Translations under genes and position numbers: made by a program
In this document: piece after piece, positions 49,665-64,000 of the stretch
Position numbering within the stretch: position 1 is the stretch's first letter
How the letters are laid out: every line of letters begins with the position of its first letter
Notes under the pieces: model-generated
Seen by the model: the letters and a program-made list of their open reading frames with translations, nothing else
Database searches by the model: none
Told to the model about the DNA's origin: nothing
Source of the DNA: Siphonodentalium dalli
Lineage: Eukaryota > Mollusca > Scaphopoda > Gadilida > Siphonodentaliidae
DNA length: 64,000 bases
NCBI GenBank assembly: GCA_032622095.1
Contig: CP136063.1
Span: 29,762,987-29,826,986 of the forward strand
Direction: 5' to 3'

Positions 49665-49790
49665 AACTATTTTATACCGAATACAACACTTTACGAAGGT
49701 ACTTGGTACGCGTGGAAATGACGATAAATAAAAAATATTTAGGTGATGGGCGATTAACGAAAATTAGTTTTCGACGCCACCGATGAAGAG
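49665..49790. other. Fragment of ZNF 5' flank
   Basis: Matches 12909-13050 and 21225-21360. The remainder of this flank is displaced by the MITE and the long-TIR transposon that follow; the leader proper resumes at ~56306. Confidence 0.55.
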
Positions 49791-49890
49791 TTAAAGGTGG
49801 ATTATCTCTTTGTAAACATGTATTATATAGTTACCGGGGTATAAAATATTAGATTTTAATCGAAGACTCCTGTCCGGAAATGCTTCTATA
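49791..49890 (+). mobile_element. MITE left-end fragment
   Basis: Starts at TTAA 49791-49794, a TTAA present without insert at the matching place near 13051 (gaagagttaatatg). It is cut at 49890. Confidence 0.7.
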
Positions 49891-52800
49891 GTCCAGACGC
49901 CAGGAATTTTTTTTTAGATTCTGTTCAACCGGCCACCAAGAAAATTTCCGCCTATTGCCTGTTGTGGGGAACTACATTGCGGTTCATGTAAGGGTGGATG
50001 TAATTTCTGAAAGTGTTGCAAATTTTTTTTATTCATGGTTTTTGATTGAATAAAGCTTAAAATAACCATAAACTGATATTTCAAACTACAGATGACACTT
50101 TATGTCATATTGGCATTATTTCCCTTTAAAATGTTAGGAATAGAGATATTATTTCACATCGCCACACAAGATTTTGGAAAATAAATACTATTTTCGAAAA
50201 TAAATTATTTAAGTGCGTTTTTTGGCCAAATATTTGCTTTCGTTTCAATTTATTTATGAAACTGATTGCACACAGCTTGTAACTCTGGATAATGCCTTGA
50301 ATGACTATTTTTTGTAAAAAATATAAACCTCCCCCCTAAAATTAGAAAATTGTCATTTTTGGCAGTTTTGATCATAAGACGCTTGTTATGTAATATCACA
50401 ATGGAAATACACCAGTACCCGATCTTACCGTTGTCACAATGTCAACGGAGGGTCACATTAGTACCGAGTTGTAGCTTTAAGCTAAACCTAGTGATTGCAT
50501 ATAAATATCCAAGACGGCCTCTATCATTCAATAAGTGAAATCAGACCATACGGATGTGATCATATTATATTTAGTTGCAGGACATAAAGCTCAAGTTTGA
50601 ACAACTTCTGAATGCCTAAAAGTTCATACAGCAACTGAAAAAGTTAACTTCCATAGTTTTGTAAGGTGATATAATCCTGAGTTGTAAGAATTTACATTCA
50701 CAACAAGCACTGAAATGGCAATATAATCATTTTGTTTTTTGGGAAAAATTTCGCCACTAAGTAAAATAACATGTGCAAATTGTAATTGGTACGAAATAAA
50801 ACTAGTTGGGTATGCTATAAACTTTTCTCATCGCTCACTTCTCCGTCACTCGTACAGTTGTCACACAGTTATGCATTGAACATCCTCTTTCCTACAACGG
50901 CAACGTCATGTACTGCAATCGGACTTGCACTTGCATATGGTGAGTTCGAGAACGGCAGTCGGAGCTGGAGCGAGTGACATCATTTCCGGAACAAGGTGGC
51001 CATTATAATTATTAAGTATCCAGCCATTTGGGTCATGGTAATGGCAGCAACAACATTGGGAAAAGAGCATGAGTCCATATATACGTTCGATAGTTAACGC
51101 GTTTTGGGTGCGATTGAATGAGTCCATGGTCGGTGGTAGTTTGTCCCTTCTCACGTTCTTCGTAGCGCAAGTCATCCAGGGATAAGGAATCACGGTTGGA
51201 ATAAACCAAAGAAACAAGAGACACAAATGTTTCCCTCATATGGTTCGGAATGCGAGTCGGGTCCTCCCCCCATCTGCGTAAACGCCGGGATCAGTTCTGG
51301 GTGATCTTTCAATGTTCTGAACCATTTCAATTTCCTAATATAACTGAATGCGTTTGTCGAATCGCATCCGCTCAATTAATGAATTGCTGGAATAATCAGT
51401 GACATGTCCTTGCCCACAACATTTGCACATTCATGCACTGGGATATATCGACGTCGTTTGCCATTACCAGTTAGGATGAATAACTCGTATACCCAGTAGT
51501 ACACAAAACATTGGGCACATCGCCAGAACGTCTGAGTCACCACTCCTAATAATGAATATTTCAACTTGCAGTTCACTTGCTGCATGCCCCAAGTGTACGA
51601 ACATTCTTGAGTCAAGTTTTTTCGCGGTCGGACTCAAGATACCCAGACCAACCGCAACCATCCTTTGAGAAAAACATTACTTTCTTTGAATCTGGAAATC
51701 CACCCGCAAGAAACACTTGCTGGTCATGCGGCAACAACAATGGTATCTTTAGGGACCAATTATTGAATAAGAAGTTGACCATGTTTATTTTGTGAAGTTC
51801 TGTTCGAGTAATGCATTCCACTCATTTCCAAAGTTTGCAACGCAACTGAGGATTTTGAATGGGGCGTGATATAGAACCGGTTTAGAGCTGCAGACTGGCA
51901 ACACAAATTCCGATATTTACCACAGTCCATATTTATGGATTGTTGTATGGCCATAACATGCCAAACTTCAGAGAAAGGCTGGCATGTGTCTTTCGGAAAA
52001 ACGACAAATGCTATATGCAGTTTCTTCTCGAACATTAGTCTCGACTCCGCTACATTGACTATGGCCCCACCGGGCGTAGTTTACATGTTTACACATGAAA
52101 TCCAGAGGAATCATTTCTGCTGGTGTCCCAATTTCATGCAACACATTATCATGGTCAATTAGATGCGGCGGTTCAATGTGTTCTTCGTAGCAACTAAGCC
52201 AGTCTAAAACGACTTCCACCTCAACTGTCCAAATGCTTTGTTCATCAAACGAACTCCACGGTTATATACGACTTTCCACATTCAATCCGGTTTACAGTGG
52301 CGCCACCATGCACCCAGGTTCTATAACAATGTCCTCGAAGCCACTTCATAGCTATGTACATCCCTACCATCGTCGTTATCAAATTCATCAGGGTTCCTCC
52401 ATTCAATCATATGAGCCTTGCAGTATGTTGCTTCGTCGTATGCTACATAAGACCAATTCTGTCCTAGAGTCCTGAACAAATTCTGAAATCGTTTCGTCGT
52501 TGTATCTACTGTTTCAAAATCAGTCGCTGAACCAGGAACCATCGGACAACATCCAAGGTTAGTCTTCGTCACGTTGATTCGATTAGTGACACTAGCATGA
52601 TATACACTCCAGCCAGGAACGTATTCCGATTTACCTCTCTCAAAATGTACATCGAATAACTTAGTCGGTATTGTGTAAGAGAACATAGCTTTTGTCTCAT
52701 GTATGCATGTTCTTTGGAACACACGTTGAACCAACGGATGCACATTTTCCAGTTAGATGCACTGGGCCCGGTTGCTTCCCTCTGAGATTAGGACACACGA

Positions 52801-55166
52801 ATATTATTATTAAATGAAATATGGTTTCTGGTTGGCGTTCATCCTTCTTTGGAATCACACCGAAGCAACCCTACTGAGATCAGCTGCCTGATATAACACC
52901 ATATTCACCAAGTCGTGGTTATATCCACCTACATATGCTGTCACTGCCCCATATGTCATATTGGTTGGCACTGTCAATCCGTCTCTCTCAATTTGTTAAA
53001 AACATGTGTAATACTGGACGATAACTGCAGTTCCTTAAGCATAGCCCTGGTGTTTGATGCGACATTGATGGCATTCTGTATATTAAGGGATTTACTGATC
53101 GCGAGTTCAGGTTTAGTCCGTGATTTATCAATAACACACACTTTGTCAGAGTAATTCAGTTCAATCTTTTCCTTCGGTTTCTGTTTAGTGTAGACCTTGC
53201 TACACTTCGGTTTGCCTATTTGTCGTAATATGTCCAGGAACTTTGATAGTAGATGACCCATATCATATGTGACACCTTTTTCAAAGTCCGGGAGAATACA
53301 CCCATCAAATGTTCCAGTGCAACATCGTATGGGGTAATCGTGTTACTGGATGTGGTGGTCTCCAGCAGATATTTACTATGACACAACCTGTGATGTCTTG
53401 CCTCAAGTGCTATCAACTTCAAAAAGTCAAACCCAACACGCCGTTGCATTATGTCATCCTCCTTTTCCTTCGCACATCGTTCGGTAGTTTCGCAAGATGT
53501 AAATGTACTGACCCGAACTAATGTCTTTACTCCCAAGTGAGACAACTGTTAGCATATAAGACATCTAGTTTTGACGTCGAAATATTCTCTTGTAACTTGT
53601 GGATTTGTCTGATCAACAGTCGTGGATGTGGGCTGTTTGACTAATCTGAGATCCGAAGAACTTGTGAAACTGGAGATTGGAGAAACAATTCTTATGCAAA
53701 CTTATGTTGAGATCTTTAAGGTAAATTCCATATTCTTCATATGATGATCGACGAACATCCAGAGCAACTGAAAACGATTCCAAACAAGAATCAGAAGCTT
53801 TCCGCAGATTCTCGTCTTTTAATTTCTGACATACTAAACACCGTTTGAAATTCAACGAAAGTTTACACTTTTTGGCAACGGGTATTAATTTGAGAGGACT
53901 CGTCTCCATTTCAATTGAATCACTGTAATCTCCAGTTAAATGCAGCAAATTATTAAGGTTTGATACCAGGAATTTTCCGGAAAATTACAAAGCGGGCAGT
54001 ATCAGTTAGAAAACATTAATGAATCGAACGCTGATTTTAGCCCTAAAAATGCACTTCATTGAGTATTTTTCGAAATCAGTATAACTATTAGAGCTTGTGT
54101 TGTAGCTACGACATATGAAATCTTTATTTTAACATAATGATGATTAGTAATGCCATAAAGCCATAACTTGTCATAGCTAATTCGAGTTTTCGGTTTATGG
54201 TTATTTTAAGCGGATAACGATGATGCGGATAACGATGAATAATGGCGAAAAATAACTTTTTCACACAACAAAATAATATTGCCAGTTAAGTGCTTGTTGT
54301 ACATGTAAATTCCTATAACTCAGGATTATATTACTTTACGAAACTATGAAAGTTAACTTTTTTCAGTTGTTGTATGAACTTCTAGACATACACAAGTTGT
54401 TCAAACTTGGGTTTTAAGTCCTGCAACTAAATATAAATTGATCACATCCGTATGGTCTGATTTCGCTTATTGGATGTAGAAGCCGTCTTTAATATTTATA
54501 TGCAATCCAAGGGTTTGGTTTAGAGCTACAGCCCGGTACTAACTTGACCCTCCGGTGACATTGTGAACACGGTAATATCGGGTACGGGTGTATTTCCATT
54601 ATAATATTACAGAACAAGCGTCTTTTTAACGAAACTGCAAAAAATGACAATTTTCTAATTTTAAGGGGGAGGGTTATATTTTTTACAAACAATAATCATT
54701 AGAGGCAGTATCTGAAGTTTGTATCTGGCAATTTGACTTCCCAGTTTATTGTAGAAATTTATTACTCTTTGAAACAAGGAATTCATTAGGGACATTACAA
54801 GCTGTGTGCCATCAGTTTCAGAAATAAATTGAAACGAATGCAAATATTTTCCCAAAAAAAACCCTTAAATATTTTTTCCAAAATCTTGTGTGGCGATGTG
54901 GAATACAATATCTATTACTAAGATTTTGAAAACAAATAATGCCAAAATGACATAAACTGTCATCTGTAATTTGAGTTTTCAGTTTATGGTAATTTTAGGT
55001 TTAATTCAATTAAAAACCATGAATAGAAAAAAAAAAGCAACACTTTCAGAAATTACATCCACCTACCCTGCCTGTGAAAATAGTACTGTCATCCTGAATA
55101 ATGGCAAAATGTCCTCCATTTGCATTGTTTACATTCTTAGGAACAATTTTTCTTGGTATGGGAGAC
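49891..55166 (-). mobile_element. ~5.2-kb transposon with ~0.8-kb terminal inverted repeats
   Basis: The segment from ~49987 to ~50737 is repeated in inverted orientation at ~54262-55065 with moderate divergence; for example 'gatgtaatttctgaaagtg' on the left matches 'cactttcagaaattacatc' on the right. Weaker similarity extends to 49891 and 55166 (GTC...CCA). Between the arms lies one decayed minus-strand gene. The outer limits are uncertain and no clear target duplication is visible. Confidence 0.7.
50906..53948 (-). pseudogene. Decayed transposon gene, SGCDST/LPPT family
   Basis: Many short minus-strand frames can be read as parts of one protein in order. An N-terminal Cys region (CLVCQKLKDENLRKASDSCL, 53613-53948) comes first. 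A middle part with YDEATYCKAHMIEW (52321-52743) follows. Then come GDSDVLA (~51550), IPAIH with a stop and SGCDSTNAF (~51375), and finally DKLPPTMDSF and PAPTAVLELTICKCKSDC (~50910-51150). This order matches, from memory, a multi-copy invertebrate protein family with a GCDT(S)T motif and a cysteine-rich tail. Its enzymatic role is not known to me. Numerous frameshifts and stops show it is dead. Confidence 0.55.
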
Positions 55167-56305
55167 CATAATATCCTAACATTATTTTTGCGATAGCCGA
55201 TACACATACCATGGGGGCGGGGCGGCCATGATTACAAACAAACCTATCCGTCAATACTAGATTACGATTACGAATGGAACTCGATCAGTATAGACAATCG
55301 CGCATGGGATCAAGCTTTTGATTGTGCCCATCAATATATATGGGTTATAAGCTATATGATTGTACCTGATAACCGACAATTTCTCGATTAATTTACATTC
55401 AAATGTTATTAAACGTATTTTTCTCCACAATGTTTTTCTCCCAGTGCACCAAAATAGAATTGACCGGAAGTGAACTCGCACAAGGAGTCCGTCGTAAAAT
55501 ATGACATATTTCGTCGGAATACGGTACTTTCCTATTCATAAATATGTTTTATATAGGCTATTTGATTTTAGAATAATAAAATATTCTGAAACATGTAAGT
55601 TTTCTATTTATGTGATTTGCGTAATAATACGACATCTTGTAATCTCGCTTTCGACTATATACTGGTAATTCTAAAAATAAAATATCAACATTTCCATCTG
55701 TAAACAGCACAAAACTTCATAAATCGTGGGTAATCAAGCAACTAAATTAATTCCAACAACTTAAATAAACTGAAGGCATCGATTTCATATCATAAACTTG
55801 CCCGATTGCAGGATCGAATTGCTTCTCTGGTCGATTTTCATGTACCTGCCGCGAATTAAAAAATGACAACAACATCATGAACATGTGTTTACAATAGAAA
55901 TATGGCGACTGGCTCCCAAGAAAAACTGACACGTTTTAGCGGACGTTTTTCAAACGATACAGTGAACATTAATCTAAAGCATAGCTCCTTGGCTCTTAAC
56001 GGTATGTCACTTATCATAATGGGCTGCCTAATGATACTGTTGAAGTTATAGTTTTTCACATTTGAATGCCAAAACAATGCCATAATATTGCAGATATACT
56101 CTGTTTCAAAGTCATTTTTCTGGTACAAAAAGCTTTTTAGCTCACATCTATTTACGGCACCTCCTTTAACGATATATGCTCTATATATTATCTCTATGTT
56201 GTTATATCTATTTCTGTCTGCTTTTATGTGAAAAATACCAATTTTGTCAGCCCGTTTCCAGACATTTTTTATGAAACAGACTTTGCCATCCCCTTAACTA
56301 CCAAG
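55167..56305. other. Intergenic
   Basis: No homology inside the window and no convincing ORF. A G-rich run (atgggggcggggcgg) lies near 55213. Confidence 0.45.
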
Positions 56306-56577
56306 CCATTTAGGGTAAAGCATTCTGGTATGTACATATGTACAGTATCTAGATTGATCAAACAACAATTGGATACAGGTCTGACTATCAGTCTGTGCAA
56401 ACTTTTACGTGTGAACAGTTCACGAATATCTTTAGTCAAGAGACGGAGATCGGTATCTTGAACGGTCTCGCTGCCACGGACGAGGAGAAATCGTTGAACA
56501 TCGATGGACCAAGAATGAACAGCTTATCTATAAATATTGCCACTACAAGAGATGAACAGCGGATATATAGAACTATG
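56306..56577 (+). promoter_or_regulatory. Leader of ZNF-5
   Basis: Family leader from 'gccatttagggtaaagcatt', with the splice-site AG at 56312-56313 preceded by 'ccccttaactaccaagccattt'. It is cut at 56577 by the hAT-like element and resumes at 57382 with 'ggactacctgactattctac'. Confidence 0.5.
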
Positions 56578-57381
56578 CAAGGGCGTAATTCTGGGTATGG
56601 CTGGGCGGTTTTGGCCGTACCAATATTTTGCTGGCAAAGGTGAATAATATACTTATAACAGGACCAATGTTAATAATCCTGTCATTCCCACCACTATGCC
56701 CAATTAACTTATTAGTAAGTTATTACGAGTATTGGAACAACGAATTGATCATAATGTTTGATCAGTACACGTAGTTATGAATGATAATTTGCATCATGTT
56801 CCGTGTATACGTGTAGGCATGTGCGTGGTATAGATCTGGCGTTATATATAAACATCACGACCAATGGCCCTTTCAGTCATAACACAAACTCCTTTCCATA
56901 TTATATAGGGCTGTATGGGCCTATTCCTAAGTTATGCTCCATGGCTAAGCACTGCCAGGAAAGTGCATCGGCCAAATGTGTACGTGGTATTGACGTATGG
57001 ATTTTGGTAAATTTAGTTGTTACGATACATGTATCGCCAATCGTAGGCGTGTTACTATCATGTGCCAAATTCAGTCAATCGCGTATAGGCTATAGAATTT
57101 TTGTTCAACCAGTTAGCACTAAATATTACTTATTTCCATTTTTGTAACCACTTCTATATGCATGTATATATATCAGGAAACCAAGTAAAACGCGTCATTT
57201 TGAATGCAATATTAAAAGATTTCATCAGGCAGGCCTCCGAACCCCCTCTTCTTGTGTTCTCTCCCACTCTTGTGTTCTCTCCCACTTGCTGCTTTGCAGC
57301 TCGGATAATGCTTCACAGCATATGTAAATTGTGCCCATATTATTCGGCCGTACGAATACTGGTATGACCGCTACGCCCCTG
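56578..57381. mobile_element. hAT-like non-autonomous DNA transposon
   Basis: An 804-bp element with short terminal inverted repeats, CAAGGGCGTA on the left and TACGCCCCTG on the right. It is flanked by 8-bp sequences GAACTATG (56570-56577) and GGACTACC (57382-57389), both decayed from GGACTATC found uninterrupted in ZNF-3 (13946-13953). Eight-base duplications and CAGGGGCGTA-type ends are typical of hAT. It encodes no transposase. It lies 24 bp upstream of the ZNF-5 start codon. Confidence 0.75.
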
Positions 57382-57404
57382 GGACTACCTGACTATTCTA
57401 CACA

Positions 57405-60209
<2,805 letters not shown>

Positions 60210-60219
60210 ATTCGTGACG

Positions 60220-60722
60220 TTAAAGGCACGTGAGGTCTTAGTGGTCGAAAATATTCATATTTGTTCCAATCACCGTAAACAGAAAAACATTAAAACGCAT
60301 ACAGTTTCGTTCATATTTATACCATGAGCATCGCGTAAACAGCATGTTATCATAGAGATTTACTATATTTTACATAATCAAGAGCCTGATTGTGTTACAG
60401 AAGACAACACAATGCTGCTGGCTAATCACACACAAATGGCATAAACGCTCTTTATTCATTCCATATCAGGAATTATCCCACAAAGAACGCTCTTTATGTT
60501 TACCATCATAATATAAACAAACACCAGAAAAGTAACTTTTATGCTTTTGTTTACATAACAATGGTCAAAAATATGACAATAAGATACTGTTTATGCGATA
60601 TTTCTTATTTTTATACGGACAAAGTATGTCTACATTTTGTTGTTCTTTCTGTTTGTGGCAATTTTTGACGGGTGGAAATATTTTCACAGGATACCCACCG
60701 CCAAGGCCAACCGTACCTTTAA
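60220..60722. mobile_element. Second TTAA-flanked element, ~495 bp
   Basis: Inserted in the 3' flank of ZNF-5. TTAA lies at 60220-60223 and 60719-60722, with ends AGGCACG and CGTACCT forming a short inverted repeat. The uninterrupted site in ZNF-4 reads 'gtgacatttaatatgttcg' (~23401-23418). Apart from its AGG start it is unrelated in sequence to the 530-bp MITE. No ORF. Confidence 0.65.
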
Positions 60723-61031
60723 ATATGTTCGTCGACGGAGGATTGGAAACAATCTTAGATTCCAATGACAGAGCGGAAAAGGGGGGCAGAATGAATCTTA
60801 TCCCTAAATTACTATTTCTTTGGCTTCAAGGGTGAAAGATATTTGATTCGAGTCAAGGAACCTATCTATCAGAATGAATCTTCTTCGCAAATTAGCTTTG
60901 CACTATGAACTATGATTGGGAGGCCTTGCTCAAATTATATGCAGTACTAGTATGCAGTGGATTCCGCACATAGAGTTTGGTGAAAGCTCATGGGAAAATA
61001 ACCCCAGTGAAGATCCATTTATACTTACTAT
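60723..61031 (+). other. 3' flank of ZNF-5
   Basis: The family 3' flank, closest to 15240-15540. It is cut inside the first 50-bp unit ('ttactat') where the 353-bp satellite starts. Confidence 0.55.
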
Positions 61032-64000
61032 AAACCGGGACAATAAATGTTATCAAACGTTGAACGGTCACCAGAAACCTCGATATTAGTCATTTCCGAC
61101 CATAATTAGCATCGGATTATATATTAACCCATCGTGTAATATGTCAAAATTACACACTTTGTTACAACACCCATATATAACTGCTTCCTCCCTAATACAT
61201 GGCTACAAATCAGAAGTTTATCTATGTCTAATTAATGAGAGTATACAGTTCTATCGAAATCGGGCGAAAAATGTTACTTTGCATCATTAACCCCAAAGCT
61301 GTGGCGGTTTTTCGTCCAATGTACCGAAGCTTCGTGACATGTACCGAAGCTTCGTGACGTGTCAGAACTCCAAGAATATACCAAAACCGGGACAACAAAT
61401 GTTATCAAACGTTGAATGATCACCAGAAACCTCGATATTAGTCATTTCAGACCATAATTAGCATCGGATTATATATTAACCCATCGTGTAATATGTCAAA
61501 ATTACACACTTTGTTACACCCACCCATATATAACTGCTTCCTCCCTAATACATGGCTACATATCAGAAGTTTATCTATGTCTAATTAATGAGAGTATACA
61601 GTTCTATCGAAATCGGGCGAAAAATGTTACTTTACATCATTAATCCGAAAGCTGTGGCGGTTTTTCGTCCAATGTACCGAAGCTTCGTGACATGTACCGA
61701 AGCTTCGTGACGTGTCAGAACTCCAAGAATATACCAAAACCGGGACAATAAATGTTATCAAACGTTGAATGGTCACCAGAAACCTCGATATTAGTCATTT
61801 CAGACCATAATTAGCATCGGATTATATATTAACCCATCGTGTAATATGTCAAAATTGCACACTTTGTTACACCCACCCATATATAACTGCTTCCTCCCTA
61901 ATACATGGCTACATATCAGAAGTTTATCTATGTCTAATTAATGAGAGTATACAGTTCTATCGAAATCGGGCGAAAAATGTTACTTTACATCATTAACCCC
62001 AAAGCTGTGGCGGTTTTTCGTCCAATGTACCGAAGCTTCGTGACATGTACCGAAGCTTCGTGACATGTCAGAACTCCAAGAATATACCAAAACCGGGACA
62101 ACAAATGTTATCAAACGTTGAATGGTCACCAGAAACCTCGATATAAGTCATTTCAGACCATAATTAGCATCGGATTATATATTAACCCATCGTGTAATAT
62201 GTCAAAATTACACACTTTGTTACACACACCCATATATAACTGCTTCCTCCCTAATACATGGCTACATATCAGAAGTTTATCTATGTCTAATTAATGAGAG
62301 TATACAGTTCTATCGAAATCGGGCGAAAAATGTTACTTTACATCATTAATCCGAAAGCTGTGGCGGTTTTTCGTCCAATGTACCGAAGCTTCGTGACATG
62401 TACCGAAGCTTCGTGACGTGTCAGAACTCCAAGAATATACCAAAACCGGGACAACAAATGTTATCAAACGTTGAATGGTCACCAGAAACCTCGATATTAG
62501 TCATTTCAGACCATAATTAGCATCGGATTATATATTAACCCATCGTGTAATATGTCAAAATTGCACACTTTGTTACACCCACCCATATATAACTGCTTCC
62601 TCCCTAATACATGGCTACATATCAGAAGTTTATCTATGTCTAATTAATGAGAGTATACAGTTCTATCGAAATCGGGCGAAAAATGTTACTTTACATCATT
62701 AACCCCAAAGCTGTGGCGGTTTTTCGTCCAATGTACCGAAGCTTCGTGACATGTACCGAAGCTTCGTGACGTGTCAGAACTCCAAGAATATACCAAAACC
62801 GGGACAACAAATGTTATCAAACGTTGAATGGTCACCAGAAACCTCGATATAAGTCATTTCAGACCATAATTAGCATCGGATTATATATTAACCCATCGTG
62901 TAATATGTCAAAATTACACACTTTGTTACACCCACCCATATATAACTGCTTCCTCCCTAATACATGGCTACATATCAGAAGTTTATCTATGTCTAATTAA
63001 TGAGAGTATACAGTTCTATCTAAATCGGGCGAAAAATGTTACTTTACATCATTAACCCCAAAGCTGTGGCGGTTTTTCGTCCAATGTACCGAAGCTTCGT
63101 GACATGTACCGAAGCTTCGTGACGTGTCAGAATTCCAAGAATATACCAAAACCGGGACAATAAATGTTATCAAACGTTGAACGGTCACCAAAAACCTCGA
63201 TATTAGTCATTTCAGACCATAATTAGCATCGGATTATATATTAACCCATCGTGTAATATGTCAAAATTACACACTTTGTTACACCCACCCATATATAACT
63301 GCTTCCTCCCTAATACATGGCTACATATCAGAAGTTTATCTATGTCTAATTAATGAGAGTATACAGTTCTATCGAAATCGGGCGAAAAATGTTACTTTAC
63401 ATCATTAACCCCAAAGCTGTGGCGGTTTTTCGTCCAATGTACCGAAGCTTCGTGACATGTACCGAAGCTTCGTGACGTGTCAGAACTCCAAGAATATACC
63501 AAAACCGGGACAATAAATGTTATCAAACGTTGAACGGTCACCAAAAACCTCGATATTAGTCATTTCAGACCATAATTAGCATCGGATTATATATTAACCC
63601 ATCGTGTAATATGTCAAAATTACACACTTTGTTACACCCACCCATATATAACTGCTTCCTCCCTAATACATGGCTACATATCAGAAGTTTATCTATGTCT
63701 AATTACTGAGAGTATACAGTTCTATCGAAATCGGGCGAAAAATGTTACTTTACATCATTAACCCCAAAGCTGTGGCGGTTTTTCGTCCAATGTACCGAAG
63801 CTTCGTGACATGTACCGAAGCTTCGTGACGTGTCAGAACTCCAAGAATATACCAAAACCGGGACAACAAATGTTATCAAACGTTGAATGGTCACCAGAAA
63901 CCTCGATATTAGTCATTTCAGACCATAATTAGCATCGGATTATATATTAACCCATCGTGTAATATGTCAAAATTACACACTTTGTTACACCCACCCATAT
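61032..64000. repeat. 353-bp satellite, eight units plus partial, open at the right edge
   Basis: Units start 'aaaccgggacaa' at 61032, 61384, 61737, 62090, 62443, 62796, 63149, 63502 and 63855; the first is 352 bp and the rest 353 bp. Neighbouring units differ at only a few positions. Each unit contains a 20-bp internal duplication around the palindrome GAAGCTTC (tgtaccgaagcttcgtgac, twice). The array continues beyond the window. Confidence 0.95.

Noticed and set aside
61032-64000. CRISPR-like regular repeats
   Set aside because: Whole 353-bp units are near-identical with no unique spacers, and the context is eukaryotic; it is satellite DNA.

Overview
This is eukaryotic, non-vertebrate animal DNA. 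It is AT-rich, with no operons, ribosome-binding sites or tRNAs, and it is packed with duplicated C2H2 zinc-finger genes and transposable elements. The TTAA-flanked miniature elements, a LINE whose ORF1 carries a PHD finger, and transposons with a minisatellite core together suggest a marine invertebrate, most likely a mollusc. That placement is inference; no single gene fixes the species.

The backbone is a tandem cluster of one C2H2 zinc-finger gene family on the + strand, built from 84-bp (28-residue) finger units with TGDKP linkers and no KRAB, SCAN or ZAD domain. Six units are visible. ZNF-A (3807-4943) and ZNF-B (38945-40081) are near-identical 13-finger reading frames. A lone two-finger 3' end lies at 9151. 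ZNF-3 (13969-15218) is frameshifted and stopped. ZNF-4 (22265-23396) has nine fingers before a stop. ZNF-5 (57405-60209) is a run of about 30 fingers broken by two frameshifts and a stop. The units share a 5' leader, a Kozak-type start (ACACAATGG) and a 3' flank, so they arose by segmental duplication. ZNF-A with its 3' flank (3197-8686) matches 35957-43900. The 3' flank plus inserts at 450-2668 match 23580-25140. The block 9795-12908 matches 44350-49664. The block 12909-15530 matches 21225-23700.

Between the genes the space is mostly mobile DNA. A ~530-bp MITE with ~160-bp imperfect terminal inverted repeats and TTAA target duplications occurs at about a dozen places, repeatedly nested in itself. 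A 6.5-kb LINE (29425-35947, minus strand) sits inside one such MITE with a 6-bp target duplication. A second, 5'-truncated LINE lies at 45714-48165 with an ATCAAT duplication, and its paralogous empty site is at 11490. Others are a 2.16-kb element with 70-bp inverted repeats around a pyrimidine minisatellite (17924-20079), a ~5.2-kb transposon with ~0.8-kb inverted repeats and a decayed gene (49891-55166), a hAT-like element inserted between the leader and start codon of ZNF-5 (56578-57381), a TTAA element (60220-60722) and an unclassified 2.35-kb insertion with 13-bp direct repeats and a hairpin near each end (36281-38629).

Tandem repeats include a 353-bp satellite running off the right edge (61032-64000), a 50-bp minisatellite (15533-15882) and a palindromic ~20-bp array that switches orientation (43901-44325). 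Because paralogous copies supply pre-insertion sites, the insertion history can be read directly from the sequence. The intact-looking coding content is small: two 13-finger ORFs, partial ORFs of ZNF-4 and ZNF-5, and LINE ORF1.
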